The notes under the pieces: model-generated | Database searches by the model: none | The model's input: only the letters and a program-made list of their open reading frames with translations | What the model was told of the DNA's origin: nothing | In this document: piece after piece, positions 1 through 6,809 of the stretch | Numbering within the stretch: the first letter of the stretch is position 1 | How the letters are laid out: each line of letters opens with the position of its first letter | NCBI GenBank assembly: GCA_013812995.1 | Contig: JACCSL010000352.1 | Span: 1 to 11,167 of the forward strand | Length of the DNA: 11,167 nucleotides | Source of the DNA: Ardenticatenales bacterium | GTDB taxonomy: Bacteria > Chloroflexota > Anaerolineae > Ardenticatenales > Ardenticatenaceae | Direction of reading: 5' to 3' | Position numbers and translations under genes: made by a program

Positions 1-50
1 CCAGGTCAATGGCAAACTTCGTTTTGCTTTGCCGGGTGATTCGCCCGCCT

Positions 51-85
51 AAAGCGCCTACTGTTGGTAAAGCGCCTACTGTTGG
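51..85. repeat. Tandem direct repeat, two 17-bp copies
   Basis: The unit AAAGCGCCTACTGTTGG occurs at 51-67 and again at 69-85, identical and separated by one T, giving a period of 18 bp. A period of six codons leaves every reading frame intact. It lies between the left edge of the window and the palindrome beside the TnpA remnant, so it may belong to the end of a mobile element or be a local duplication. No function can be assigned. Confidence 0.85.
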
Positions 86-97
86 CATCCGAGGCTT

Positions 98-115
98 AGA
101 AAGCCTGGGCTTTCT
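98..115. repeat. Perfect palindrome, possible IS200/IS605 end hairpin
   Basis: AGAAAGCC at 98-105 is the exact reverse complement of GGCTTTCT at 108-115, with two bases between; a physical hairpin would have 7 pairs and a 4-nt loop. It lies 5 bp beyond the stop codon of the minus-strand TnpA remnant, on its downstream side. IS200/IS605 elements carry subterminal hairpins that TnpA recognises as single-stranded DNA, so this is plausibly the right-end hairpin of the decayed element. The hairpin is seen directly; its role is inferred. Confidence 0.55.
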
Positions 116-120
116 CACCC

Positions 121-339
121 TTACGTCTGTAAATGTACATGGTCCTCCCTTATCTCCATTTCGATTACCATGTACCCATACTCAACCTGTTTGGCAAATA
201 TCAATTCCTTCATGCATGCCGCTACGGCCTCGGAGAGAACCTTTCGCCGATATTTCGGACAGAAAATCACATGATATTGAGAGCTATAGACAATGTTATG
301 TTCAGTATGGTAGGGTTTGTTAGGTTGACTCAGTTCCAT
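121..339 (-). pseudogene. tnpA: Truncated IS200/IS605-family TnpA (Y1 HUH transposase) remnant
   Basis: The 72-residue product has the family's N-terminal signature: YHVIFCPKYRRKVL at about 22-35, then a helix and strand ending in DHVHL at 66-70, where H67 and H69 form the HUH metal-binding pair. Family members run about 130-150 residues and carry the catalytic tyrosine in a C-terminal helix. Here the frame stops two codons after HVHL, so that helix and tyrosine are missing and the protein cannot be active. A palindrome starts 5 bp past the stop, as if an internal deletion joined the 5' half of the gene to the element's end. The stretch is visibly more AT-rich than the genes to its right, as expected of acquired DNA. 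No TnpB is visible. Confidence 0.8.
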
Positions 340-345
340 ATATCG

Positions 346-375
346 TTACCAATAGGTAGATGTCACCCGTATACT
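346..375 (+). promoter_or_regulatory. Weak sigma70-like promoter candidate upstream of purL
   Basis: TTACCA (346-351) and TATACT (370-375) are separated by 18 bp and match the -35 and -10 consensus at 4/6 and 5/6 positions. Transcription would start near 382 and cross the GC palindrome before purL. This is the best pair I saw between the transposase remnant and purL, but such matches arise by chance in AT-rich DNA. No purine riboswitch or PurR-type box was recognised. Confidence 0.2.
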
Positions 376-430
376 GTATTGAGTTTGAGTTATCAAGAGG
401 CAAAAAGCGGCGGTGCGCAACAACGGCGAA

Positions 431-470
431 CCCACCCCCGCCTTCGGCCGCCCCTCCAAGGAGGGGAGCT
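431..470. repeat. GC-rich palindromic intergenic repeat (REP-like)
   Basis: A C-rich run is followed by CCTTCGG and then a perfect inverted repeat: CCCCTCC at 451-457 and GGAGGGG at 460-466, separated by AA. This layout resembles dispersed REP-like intergenic repeats seen in many GC-rich bacteria. With no T-tract after the stem (CTTGCC follows), it is not a convincing terminator in this orientation. Its copy number in the genome is unknown from this window. Confidence 0.5.
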
Positions 471-482
471 TGCCTTGTAATT

Positions 483-577
483 CCTTTGCCATTTGCCGTG
501 GCTTTCGTCGTGCGTCGTTACTTTAGCCTTTCCCCTTTTAGGGGCCTACTTGGTGACCTTTGCCTTTTGCCTTTCCG
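483..577. repeat. Degenerate 7-bp repeats (GGCAAAA type) upstream of purL
   Basis: Two patches show a 7-bp period. At 483-496 are CCTTTGC and CATTTGC. At 557-577 are CCTTTGC, CTTTTGC and CTTTCCG. On the minus strand these read as variants of GCAAAAG. Between them lies a small inverted repeat, CCCC at 532-535 and GGGG at 541-544 around TTTTA. The patches resemble in style the CGTAAAA heptamers near 5650 and suggest short tandem repeats in the intergenic DNA of this genome. Confidence 0.45.
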
Positions 578-601
578 TCCACCGAACGGGATACCCCATC
601 G

Positions 602-3460
602 ATGCCAATCCGAATCGAAGTCTACGATGTGAAGCAGCGTACCAACGCGACCCTCCAGCGCAACGCCCAGGCCCTGGGGCTGGCAGGCGTGCGAGCCATA
701 CGCAGCCAAACCCTCTATTTCCTCTCCGCTGACCCCGGCGCAGAATCTCTTGAGAGACTCTGCGCTTTTCTTTTGGCCGACCCCGTGACCGAGGAAGCCC
801 GCTGGTATGACCTCGCGCAGTCGCAAAGCAGCGATCTCCCGCCTAACACCGTGATCATCGAGGTGGCATATCGCCCCGGTGTGACGGATGTGGCGGCGCG
901 CGAGCTGGAGCGCGGCATGGTCGAGATGGGCCTGCCGTCGCTCCAGGCCGCGACGGGGGTTCGCTACGAGGTCGAGGGCGAGGTGGGGCGCGAGGAGGTG
1001 CAGCGCCTCGCGCGGCAACTGCTCTGCAATGAAACGGTGCAGCGTTATACGCTCGGCCCCATTCCCCCGCTCTTCTCGCGGGAGGCCGCTGCGGACGCAA
1101 CGGTGGCGCAGGTACCCCTCGATGGCCTCTCCGATGAGGATTTGCAGCGGCTGAGCCGCGAGCGCCTTCTCTCGCTGGACCTGGCCGAGATGCAGGCTAT
1201 TCGGGAGCATTTCGCCACCGTGGGTCGCGCGCCAACGGATGTGGAACTCGAAACGCTGGCACAAACCTGGTCCGAGCACTGTGTTCACAAGACCTTCCGC
1301 GCGGAGATCGCCTTCACGATGAAAAACGCGGCAGGCGATACCATCCACCAGGAAACGGTAGACGGCCTGCTAAACCATTATCTGCGCCGCGCCACGGAGC
1401 AGATAGCACCAGCGTGGCTACGCTCCGCCTTCGTGGACAACGCGGGCATCATCGCCTTCGACGACGAGTACGATCTGGCCTTCAAGGTCGAAACGCACAA
1501 CCACCCCTCGGCGCTGGAGCCCTTTGGCGGGGCGAATACGGGTGTCGGCGGGGTCGTACGAGATATCATCGGCGTCTCCGCGCGTCCCATCGCCACCACC
1601 GATGTGCTCTGCTTCGGGCCGCAGGAGCTACATCCGGGCGAGGTTCCGGAGGGGGTCTTGCACCCGCGCCGCATCGCGGCGGGCGTCGTCGCGGGCATTG
1701 GTGACTATGGCAACAAGCTGGGGATCCCCACGGTCAACGGGGCCATCGTCTATGACCGGGGCTACATCGGGAACCCACTGGTGTACTGCGGCTGCGTGGG
1801 GCTGCTGCCGCGCGGCAGCCATCGCTCCGAGCCACAGGCGGGCGACCTCATCGTGGCGCTGGGCGGGCGAACCGGGCGTGACGGGCTGCATGGGGCGACG
1901 TTCTCCTCCGCCGAGCTGACCCACGAGACCATCGAGCAGGCGGGCAGCGCGGTGCAGATCGGCGACCCTATCACGGAAAAGGGGCTGATCGAACTCATTG
2001 AGGCGGCGCGCGACGAGCAGCTCTACCATGCCATCACAGATTGTGGCGCGGGCGGCTTCTCCTCGGCGGTCGGCGAGATGGGCAAAGAGCTGGGCGTGGA
2101 TGTCGATCTGGCACAGGTGCCGCTCAAGTATCCGGGGCTGCGCCCGTGGGAAATCTGGCTCTCCGAGGCGCAGGAGCGCATGGTTATTGCCCTCCCGGGC
2201 GAAAACCTCGCGCGCTTGCAGGCGCTTGCCGCGCTCTGGGAGGTCGAGCTCTGCGTGCTGGGCCGCCTGACCGGAGAGGGACAGTTGCTCGTCCGCTATG
2301 AGGGCGAGATCGTGGCGGAGATGCCGATGGACTTCTTACACGAGGGTCTGCCGCGCCGCCAGATGACAGCGCTCTGGCAGGAGCCTGCCGTGCCGCGCAC
2401 CCCGCGCCTGGAGCCGATAAGTCTCAACGAGGCACTCCTGGCGCTCCTCGCCGACCCCAATGTTGCCAGCAAGGAGGACGTCATCCGCCGCTACGACCAC
2501 GAGGTGCGCGGCGGAACCCTCGTGCGCCCCCTGGTTGGCCCGGAGATGGATGGACCGTCGGACGCGGCGATGCTCAAGCCGCTGCGCACCTGGGGCGACC
2601 CCCGCGCGTTCACGCTGAGCAATGGCCTCAATCCCTGGTACGGGCGGCGCGATCCCTACCGCATGGCAATCAGTGCCATCGACGAGGCCATTCGCAATGC
2701 GGTGGCCGTGGGCGCGGACCCCAACCAGATCGCGATTCTCGATAATTTCTGCTGGGGTAATCCCACCTACCCGGACCGGCTGGGCTCGCTCGTGCGTGCC
2801 TGTCAGGGTTGCTATGATGGGGCGATGGCCTACCGGACCCCCTTTATCTCGGGTAAAGACAGCCTCTACAACGAGTTCAACGGAAAGCCCATCCCTGGCA
2901 CGCTGCTCATCTCCGCCATCGGCATCGTGCCCGACTTTGAGAAACGCTTGACGATGAACCTCAAGCAGCCGGGTAACCTGCTCTATCTGCTCGGGGAAAC
3001 CAAAGCGGAGCTGGGCTGCTCGCTGCTCTACCGCCTGCTGGGCGATGTCGGTGGCGAGGTGCCAGGGCTGCCGGAGGGCGCGCTGGCCCGTTACTGTCTG
3101 CTGCATCAGGCTATCCAGCAGGGCTGGCTCGTCGCCGCGCACGACCTGAGCGAGGGCGGGCTGGCGCTGTCGCTCGCGGAGATGGCGCTGGCCGGGCGGC
3201 TGGGCGCGTCGGCCCAATTACCCGCCACCGACCTGACGAGCACCGAGCAGCTTTTCAGCGAGAGCAACGGTCGTCTCCTGCTAGAGGTGCTACCTGAGCA
3301 CGCCGAGGCGTTGGAGGCGCACTTCGCGGGCGAGCCACTGTTCCGCCTGGGCACCGTCACGGAAGAGCCCATGATTCGCATTGCCCAGGGCGACAAGTCG
3401 CTCATCGAGGTGACGGTGGGGGCGGCGGTGCGAGCATGGAAGCGAGAAGGAACCTCATGA
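602..3460 (+). CDS. purL: Phosphoribosylformylglycinamidine synthase PurL with fused PurS-like N-terminus
   Basis: PurL is the synthetase part of FGAM synthase, turning FGAR into FGAM with ATP and ammonia channelled from PurQ (purine step 4, cytosolic). The 952-residue product has the small-type PurL core: SEHC at 224-227, ETHNHP at 297-302 followed by a glycine-rich GGANTGVGG loop, DCGAGG from D480, and a later [11 protein letters not shown] motif in the second half. Small PurL is about 740 residues. The extra N-terminus (about 1-165) contains two stretches that each read like Pur[10 protein letters not shown] ending [12 protein letters not shown], and [13 protein letters not shown] ending [13 protein letters not shown]. 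No separate purS is visible. There is no C-terminal glutaminase, unlike the roughly 1300-residue large PurL. ATG 602 is chosen because PurS-like sequence begins right after it; an in-frame ATG at 560 would add 14 unlike residues. No strong Shine-Dalgarno precedes 602. Confidence 0.96.
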   Translation: MPIRIEVYDVKQRTNATLQRNAQALGLAGVRAIRSQTLYFLSADPGAESLERLCAFLLADPVTEEARWYDLAQSQSSDLPPNTVIIEVAYRPGVTDVAARELERGMVEMGLPSLQAATGVRYEVEGEVGREEVQRLARQLLCNETVQRYTLGPIPPLFSREAAADATVAQVPLDGLSDEDLQRLSRERLLSLDLAEMQAIREHFATVGRAPTDVELETLAQTWSEHCVHKTFRAEIAFTMKNAAGDTIHQETVDGLLNHYLRRATEQIAPAWLRSAFVDNAGIIAFDDEYDLAFKVETHNHPSALEPFGGANTGVGGVVRDIIGVSARPIATTDVLCFGPQELHPGEVPEGVLHPRRIAAGVVAGIGDYGNKLGIPTVNGAIVYDRGYIGNPLVYCGCVGLLPRGSHRSEPQAGDLIVALGGRTGRDGLHGATFSSAELTHETIEQAGSAVQIGDPITEKGLIELIEAARDEQLYHAITDCGAGGFSSAVGEMGKELGVDVDLAQVPLKYPGLRPWEIWLSEAQERMVIALPGENLARLQALAALWEVELCVLGRLTGEGQLLVRYEGEIVAEMPMDFLHEGLPRRQMTALWQEPAVPRTPRLEPISLNEALLALLADPNVASKEDVIRRYDHEVRGGTLVRPLVGPEMDGPSDAAMLKPLRTWGDPRAFTLSNGLNPWYGRRDPYRMAISAIDEAIRNAVAVGADPNQIAILDNFCWGNPTYPDRLGSLVRACQGCYDGAMAYRTPFISGKDSLYNEFNGKPIPGTLLISAIGIVPDFEKRLTMNLKQPGNLLYLLGETKAELGCSLLYRLLGDVGGEVPGLPEGALARYCLLHQAIQQGWLVAAHDLSEGGLALSLAEMALAGRLGASAQLPATDLTSTEQLFSESNGRLLLEVLPEHAEALEAHFAGEPLFRLGTVTEEPMIRIAQGDKSLIEVTVGAAVRAWKREGTS
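3447..3451 (+). promoter_or_regulatory. Ribosome binding site of purQ
   Basis: AAGGA lies 5 nt before ATG 3457, inside the end of purL. It selects the ATGA-overlapping start over the in-frame upstream ATG at 3436. Confidence 0.7.
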
Positions 3461-4227
3461 CAAAACCAATCATCCTCATCCCCCACGCGCCTGGCACGAA
3501 CCGGGACGGGGACGCCGCACGCGCCATCGAGCTGGCGGGCGGCGAGGCGCGCATCCTCCATCTCAACCAGCTACGCGAGCACCGCAGCGCCTTCCGCGAG
3601 GCGCAGATGATGCTCCTGCCCGGTGGCTTCTCCTACGGGGACGCGCTGGGCGCGGGGCGGCGCTGGGCGCTGGACCTCGAACTGCTCTTCTACGATGAGC
3701 TGCGCGAGTTCGTCGAGTCGGGGCGGCGGGTGCTCGGCATCTGCAACGGCTTCCAGGTGCTGGTCAAGGCGGGGCTACTGCCCGCCTGGAAGGAGAGCAA
3801 TGGCCGCCGTAGCGTGACGCTCACCCACAACGAGAGCGGCCACTTCGAGTGCCGCTGGATCCATCTGGCCGTCAATCCCCTCTGCCGGGCCGACTACCTC
3901 CAGGTGCTGAATGACCTCATCTTCTGCCCCATCGCCCACGGTGAGGGCAACCTCCAGGTGCGCGACGAGGAGACGCTAAAGCGGCTGGAGTCCGAGGGGC
4001 TCGTTGCCTTCCGCTACGTTGGCAGGCAGGGGCAGGGAGCCGGGGGCACGTATCCTGTCAATCCCAACGGCTCCGTGGCAGACATCGCGGGCCTCTGCAA
4101 CGCGGCGGGCAATGTCCTTGGGCTCATGCCGCACCCGGAGAACCACATTGTCGCGGTCCAGAACCCGCTGGGACGCCAGGATCAACTGGGCTTGACCCTG
4201 TTTCGGGCGATGATCTGGGAGGGATGA
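3457..4227 (+). CDS. purQ: Phosphoribosylformylglycinamidine synthase glutaminase subunit PurQ
   Basis: PurQ is the class I (triad-type) glutamine amidotransferase that releases ammonia for PurL. The 256-residue product shows the expected triad: C96 in GICNGFQVL, and H226 and E228 in MPHPENH. The strand [10 protein letters not shown] near 50-60 is the family's oxyanion-side loop. It is somewhat longer than common PurQ proteins (about 225 residues). ATG 3457 overlaps the purL stop as ATGA and has AAGGA 5 nt upstream, so translation is probably coupled to purL and gives balanced subunits. An upstream in-frame ATG at 3436 lies within purL and is less likely. Confidence 0.96.
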   Translation: MTKPIILIPHAPGTNRDGDAARAIELAGGEARILHLNQLREHRSAFREAQMMLLPGGFSYGDALGAGRRWALDLELLFYDELREFVESGRRVLGICNGFQVLVKAGLLPAWKESNGRRSVTLTHNESGHFECRWIHLAVNPLCRADYLQVLNDLIFCPIAHGEGNLQVRDEETLKRLESEGLVAFRYVGRQGQGAGGTYPVNPNGSVADIAGLCNAAGNVLGLMPHPENHIVAVQNPLGRQDQLGLTLFRAMIWEG

Positions 4228-4820
4228 TGAACGGCTATTTTCCGGCTCCCGAGCAGCATCGCACCGAGCACTTTCTGCTGCGCACCTACTATCCGGGCGA
4301 CGGGCCGCTCCTGGCCGACGCAACGAATCACTCTTACGAGCATCTCCGACCCTTCCTCCCCTGGGCACTCCCGTATCAGAGCAACGACGACGCGGAGATG
4401 CTTGTGCGCCGCTTCCGCGCCCGCTACCTGACGGCCGAGGATTTCACGCTGGGCATTTTCTCTCTCAATGGCTCACAACTGCTGGGCGGAACGGGCTACC
4501 ATCTGCGCGAGGGCGCGGGGCTCAAGAACCAGAGCGCCGAGATCGGGATGTGGATTCGGGCGAGCGCGGCCAGGCAGGGGGTGGGCACAGCGGTTCTCCG
4601 CGCCCTCCTGCGCTGGGGTTTCACCGAGTGGCCCTGGGAGCGGCTCTCCTGGCGCTGTGTGGCGCGCAACCAGGCAAGCCAGCGCACCGCGCAGAAAGCG
4701 GGCCTTGTTCAGGAGGGGCGGCTACGAGCGTACGAGCGGCAGCCAGATGGCAGCCGCGATGATATGATCTACTTTTCGATACTACGCGAGGAATGGCTCG
4801 CCCAAGGAGCAGAGGCGTGA
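4224..4820 (+). CDS. GNAT-family N-acetyltransferase, RimJ/RimL-like
   Basis: This 198-residue protein has the whole GNAT fold of the RimJ/RimL (COG1670) group. An N-terminal LLRTY start of the fold leads to a central strand, [10 protein letters not shown] (88-97), then [29 protein letters not shown] (105-133), whose RQGVGT (117-122) is the acetyl-CoA pyrophosphate loop. [20 protein letters not shown] (149-168) is the typical C-terminal helix and strand. Members acetylate protein N-termini, antibiotics or small amines; the substrate here cannot be told. Its start overlaps the purQ stop in ATGATGA, so ATG 4227 is equally possible and would remove one Met. GGGAGGG ends immediately before 4224, closer than usual for a Shine-Dalgarno. 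The overlap places it in the purLQ operon without implying a purine role. Confidence 0.9.
   Translation: MMNGYFPAPEQHRTEHFLLRTYYPGDGPLLADATNHSYEHLRPFLPWALPYQSNDDAEMLVRRFRARYLTAEDFTLGIFSLNGSQLLGGTGYHLREGAGLKNQSAEIGMWIRASAARQGVGTAVLRALLRWGFTEWPWERLSWRCVARNQASQRTAQKAGLVQEGRLRAYERQPDGSRDDMIYFSILREEWLAQGAEA
4804..4809 (+). promoter_or_regulatory. Ribosome binding site deciding a GTG start
   Basis: AAGGAG sits 7 nt before GTG 4817, an ideal spacing. GTG 4817 overlaps the preceding TGA as GTGA. This favours GTG 4817 over the in-frame ATG at 4793, which lies upstream of the site. Confidence 0.75.
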
Positions 4821-5521
4821 AACAGATTGCCCCAGGATTGCACACCTTCACGGGCCTGATGGCGGGCCGCGTCTATCTGATTGAGGACGCCGATGGGCTG
4901 ACGATCATCGACACGAGTATCGCGATGGCCCCGGAGCGAATCGTGCGCCAGTTGGAGCAGGCAGGACATACGGCCAAAGCTGTCAAGCGTATCCTGATTA
5001 CCCACGGACACCCCGACCACATCGGTGGGCTGCCAAAGCTCCAGGCGATGACAGGCGCAGAGGTGATTACCTCCGAGACGGAGAAGCCCGTGGTGGAGGG
5101 GCGCGAGGTCGTGGCACGCGCCCCCAAGGAATCACTCTCTGCCCTATCTCGGCTCATGCTTCCGAAAGAACAGCGCTTCCCCGGCACCCCCGTTCACCGC
5201 ACGGTTCAGGGTGGCGAGGTGCTCGCCGAGGTCATGGGTGGTCTCCAGGTGGTAGCGACGCCCGGCCACAGCCCCGGCCATATCGCTTTCTGGCAGCCGG
5301 AGCGGCGTATTCTCTTCTGCGGGGATGTTGTGATGGGAATGATGGGGTTGACTCTGCCCTTCGCCGCCTTCACGGTCGATATGGCAGAAAACAAGCGGTC
5401 GGTGGCCCGCCTCACCGCGCTGGCCCCTGCTATTCTGTGCCTCGGCCACGGTGAGCCCGTGACCGAGGGCACGAGCCAGCGGCTCCACACCTTCGCGCAG
5501 AAAGTCGGGGCCGCAACGTGA
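4817..5521 (+). CDS. Metallo-beta-lactamase-fold hydrolase (glyoxalase II-like)
   Basis: The 234-residue product is a soluble MBL-fold hydrolase of the COG0491 type. THGHPDH supplies H63, H65, D67 and H68; H151 lies in TPGHSPGH, D170 in FCGDVV and H211 in LGHGEP, so all ligands expected for a two-metal site are present. Such enzymes hydrolyse thioesters, lactones or phosphoesters; the substrate is not evident. Cysteine and tyrosine features typical of persulfide dioxygenases were not recognised. GTG 4817 is preferred over ATG 4793 because of AAGGAG 7 nt upstream and the GTGA overlap with the acetyltransferase. It appears to be the last gene of the purLQ operon, although no terminator follows. 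Confidence 0.92.
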   Translation: MKQIAPGLHTFTGLMAGRVYLIEDADGLTIIDTSIAMAPERIVRQLEQAGHTAKAVKRILITHGHPDHIGGLPKLQAMTGAEVITSETEKPVVEGREVVARAPKESLSALSRLMLPKEQRFPGTPVHRTVQGGEVLAEVMGGLQVVATPGHSPGHIAFWQPERRILFCGDVVMGMMGLTLPFAAFTVDMAENKRSVARLTALAPAILCLGHGEPVTEGTSQRLHTFAQKVGAAT

Positions 5522-5574
5522 GCCTCCTCAGACTATTCTCATAACCAAACACCCTCATTTAAGAGAGAAAAAAT

Positions 5575-5616
5575 ATGAGTCTTTCCTATTGGCAGGCCGA
5601 TGCCGGGCTGGCCTAG
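5575..5616 (+). CDS. Possible 13-residue mini-ORF or gene-start relic
   Basis: ATG 5575 follows the purine-rich AAGAGAGAAAAAAT and encodes MSLSYWQADAGLA before TAG. It may be a leader peptide, the preserved 5' end of a gene lost by deletion, or chance. The purine-rich upstream stretch is the only support beyond the frame itself. Confidence 0.15.
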   Translation: MSLSYWQADAGLA

Positions 5617-5644
5617 TGGTGCGTCAAGCGTCGATGGATGAGAC

Positions 5645-5674
5645 CGTAAAACGTAATGCGTAAAACGTAAAACG
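5645..5674. repeat. Tandem heptamer array (CGTAAAA)n with a distal inverted copy
   Basis: Four units run in exact 7-bp register: CGTAAAA (5645-5651), CGTAATG (5652-5658), CGTAAAA (5659-5665) and CGTAAAA (5666-5672), ending in CG. The reverse complement of CGTAAAACG recurs at 5714-5722, so the segment from 5666 to 5722 could fold back with a 9-bp stem. The array resembles short tandemly repeated repetitive sequences described from cyanobacterial intergenic DNA. No function is evident. Confidence 0.8.
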
Positions 5675-5766
5675 ACCTCGCTACCCCACACCGCGGACGA
5701 CCAGAGCGCCTTGCGTTTTACGTGTTAGCAACCCTTCCCCTGCAAGCCCATCGGTGCTACCAGGGA

Positions 5767-5789
5767 GGGCATTGATCTGTTCAATGCCC
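5767..5789. repeat. Perfect 9-bp stem, 5-nt loop hairpin
   Basis: GGGCATTGA (5767-5775) and TCAATGCCC (5781-5789) are exact reverse complements around TCTGT. The stem is stable enough to form in RNA, and the symmetry also suits a dimeric repressor operator. CAGCCTCG follows instead of a T-run, so a plus-strand intrinsic terminator is unlikely. It lies about 125 bp upstream of the candidate promoter of the second operon. Confidence 0.65.
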
Positions 5790-5910
5790 CCAGCCTCGTT
5801 GGCGTCGCGCTGCCCGAACAGAGCAGCGAGCGCAGCATACTCTCCGACAAGGGCGTTGTGACGACGCGCGATGCCTCCTCCCAGGACCCCTATTCTACGT
5901 TTCACTCCTG

Positions 5911-5919
5911 TGGTATCAT
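5911..5919 (+). promoter_or_regulatory. Extended -10 promoter candidate for the SPFH operon
   Basis: TGGTATCAT fits the extended -10 form TGnTATAAT, with TATCAT matching 5 of 6 positions. No good -35 is seen at 16-18 bp upstream, as is common for extended -10 promoters. The predicted start point, about 7 nt downstream, falls near the A of ATG 5926, giving a nearly leaderless transcript. It is the only promoter-like element found just before the second operon. Confidence 0.35.
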
Positions 5920-5925
5920 CGCCCT

Positions 5926-5970
5926 ATGGCTATCGTCTCTCGTCGCTGCCTTTTTGGAGTTGTTCTATAG
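5926..5970 (+). CDS. Possible 14-residue leader ORF overlapping the next gene's start
   Basis: ATG 5926 opens MAIVSRRCLFGVVL, ending in TAG at 5968-5970. It begins where the extended -10 promoter would start transcription, and its stop overlaps a potential ATA start codon of the next gene (ATAG). It could serve translational coupling. With so few codons, chance remains the main alternative. Confidence 0.2.
   Translation: MAIVSRRCLFGVVL
5956..5959 (+). promoter_or_regulatory. Possible ribosome binding site before an ATA codon
   Basis: GGAG is 7 nt upstream of ATA 5967, the usual spacing. The reading frame from that ATA gives IALQRPATLSHLMIRPD, which fits the expected N-terminus of the following protein better than either canonical ATG (5871 or 6003). 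Confidence 0.3.
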
Positions 5971-6002
5971 CACTGCAACGCCCCGCCACTCTCAGCCATC
6001 TG

Positions 6003-6809
6003 ATGATTCGCCCGGATGCTGCCACCTATCAGGCACTTGTCGAGTCGAGTTTCCTGCGCGAGGAATTTGCCTGGACCGAGGATCGCACCACTGTTGCCAA
6101 TCAGAATCGTAGCTGGCGCGGCCTTTACCTTTATGGAGAAAACAATTATTTTGAATTCCTGGACCCGGTCACTACCCCCTGGTCGAGCCCGGACGGCATC
6201 GCCTTTGGGGTGAACGAGCCAGGGGCGGGACGTGAGATTCAGGGCCGACTCCAGACGCAGCTGGAACGGGAAGTGGGCTACTGGCCCCGGACCCGCGTGT
6301 ACGACGGGCGAGAGGTGCCCTGGTTTGACTACATCGGTTATAACCAGGGCGACGAGCCGCTGTGGAGCTGGGTCATGGAATTTCACCCGGATTTTCTGAA
6401 AGCGTGGCACCCTGAGTTGCCTCCCAGCGAGGGCGGAATAACGCACCGGGCGGTGCTGACGCGCTACCGCGCCACGCTTGGGGAGCGCGATACCTCCGCG
6501 CCACGCTATTTCAAGGATGTGACCGAGGTGATGCTGGCCCTGCCCCCCGAGGTGGCGCTGCGATTGGCCCAGAAGGTCGCGACGTATGGGTACACGGTGG
6601 CGCAGAACGAGCAGGGTCTTCGCTGTGAGGGGCCAACGGATCGTCTGTTCATTCTCCCTGCCACGCCGTCTTACTCAGGAATCATCGCATTCAAGATGGC
6701 GCTCCACCGCAACAAACCGGCGCAGACCCTCTACCGCTTTGGCTCCCAATCCACTTTGATGTTCCACAATGATCAAACGGCAACATGGATGCTGAGAGGA
6801 GATTTCTGA
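6003..6809 (+). CDS. Conserved protein of unknown function, DUF5829-like
   Basis: From ATG 6003 the product has 268 residues. The segment ATYQALVESSFLREEFAWTEDRTT, then SWRGLYLYGENNYFEFLDP and DGIAFGVNEPG, matches what I remember of DUF5829, a glyoxalase-like family of unknown function; the assignment is from memory, not a search. There is no signal peptide or membrane segment. The start is uncertain. Family members seem to include the LSHL just before Met 6003, so translation probably begins upstream. An in-frame ATA at 5967 has GGAG 7 nt before it, while ATG 5871 would add a basic, low-quality extension. The 3' end overlaps the SPFH gene as TGATG, suggesting coupled expression. No catalytic motif was recognised. 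Confidence 0.75.
   Translation: MIRPDAATYQALVESSFLREEFAWTEDRTTVANQNRSWRGLYLYGENNYFEFLDPVTTPWSSPDGIAFGVNEPGAGREIQGRLQTQLEREVGYWPRTRVYDGREVPWFDYIGYNQGDEPLWSWVMEFHPDFLKAWHPELPPSEGGITHRAVLTRYRATLGERDTSAPRYFKDVTEVMLALPPEVALRLAQKVATYGYTVAQNEQGLRCEGPTDRLFILPATPSYSGIIAFKMALHRNKPAQTLYRFGSQSTLMFHNDQTATWMLRGDF
6797..6801 (+). promoter_or_regulatory. Ribosome binding site of the SPFH gene
   Basis: AGGAG lies 7 nt before ATG 6809 and supports that start over the in-frame ATG at 6785, which precedes the site. Confidence 0.75.

Larger units (their letters stand above)
5522..5910. other. Intergenic region between the two operons, no convincing gene
   Basis: About 390 bp separate the hydrolase from the next operon. 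The stretch includes a 13-codon ORF at 5575-5616, a heptamer array, a perfect hairpin, and an open plus-strand frame from 5729 onward that overlaps an open minus-strand frame at 5681-5905. Neither frame shows a recognisable domain, so I do not call either as a gene. No T-tract terminator follows the hydrolase stop. Confidence 0.6.

Noticed and set aside
2..52. Frame reading QVNGKLRFALPGDSPA to a stop, recalling the QVNGKxR motif of leucyl-tRNA synthetase
   Set aside because: Only 16 codons are visible, the motif is short, and the following residues do not match the family; chance is likely.
1..88. Minus-strand open frame starting near 88 (MPTVGALPTVGALGG) and running off the left edge
   Set aside because: Its first part is simply the tandem repeat translated; too little remains to judge whether a gene lies beyond the edge.
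9..323. Plus-strand frame of 104 codons
   Set aside because: It runs across the tandem repeat, palindrome and opposite the TnpA remnant, and resembles no protein I recognise.
518..1348. 276-codon minus-strand open frame
   Set aside because: It is antisense to purL, whose residues and motifs are clearly conserved; it has no recognisable domain and is a shadow of high GC codon bias.
2336..3217. 293-codon minus-strand open frame
   Set aside because: It lies opposite the purL core and shows no family motif; explained by third-position GC in purL.
5590..5616. Inverted repeat AGGCC/GGCCT as a terminator after the hydrolase gene
   Set aside because: The stem is only 5 bp with a long loop and no T-tract follows.
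5645..5722. CRISPR array
   Set aside because: The units are 7 bp in direct contact with no spacers, unlike CRISPR repeats.
5871..6002. ATG 5871 as the start of the DUF5829-like protein
   Set aside because: The extra residues are unlike a conserved domain, there is no ribosome binding site, and the promoter candidate lies inside this extension.
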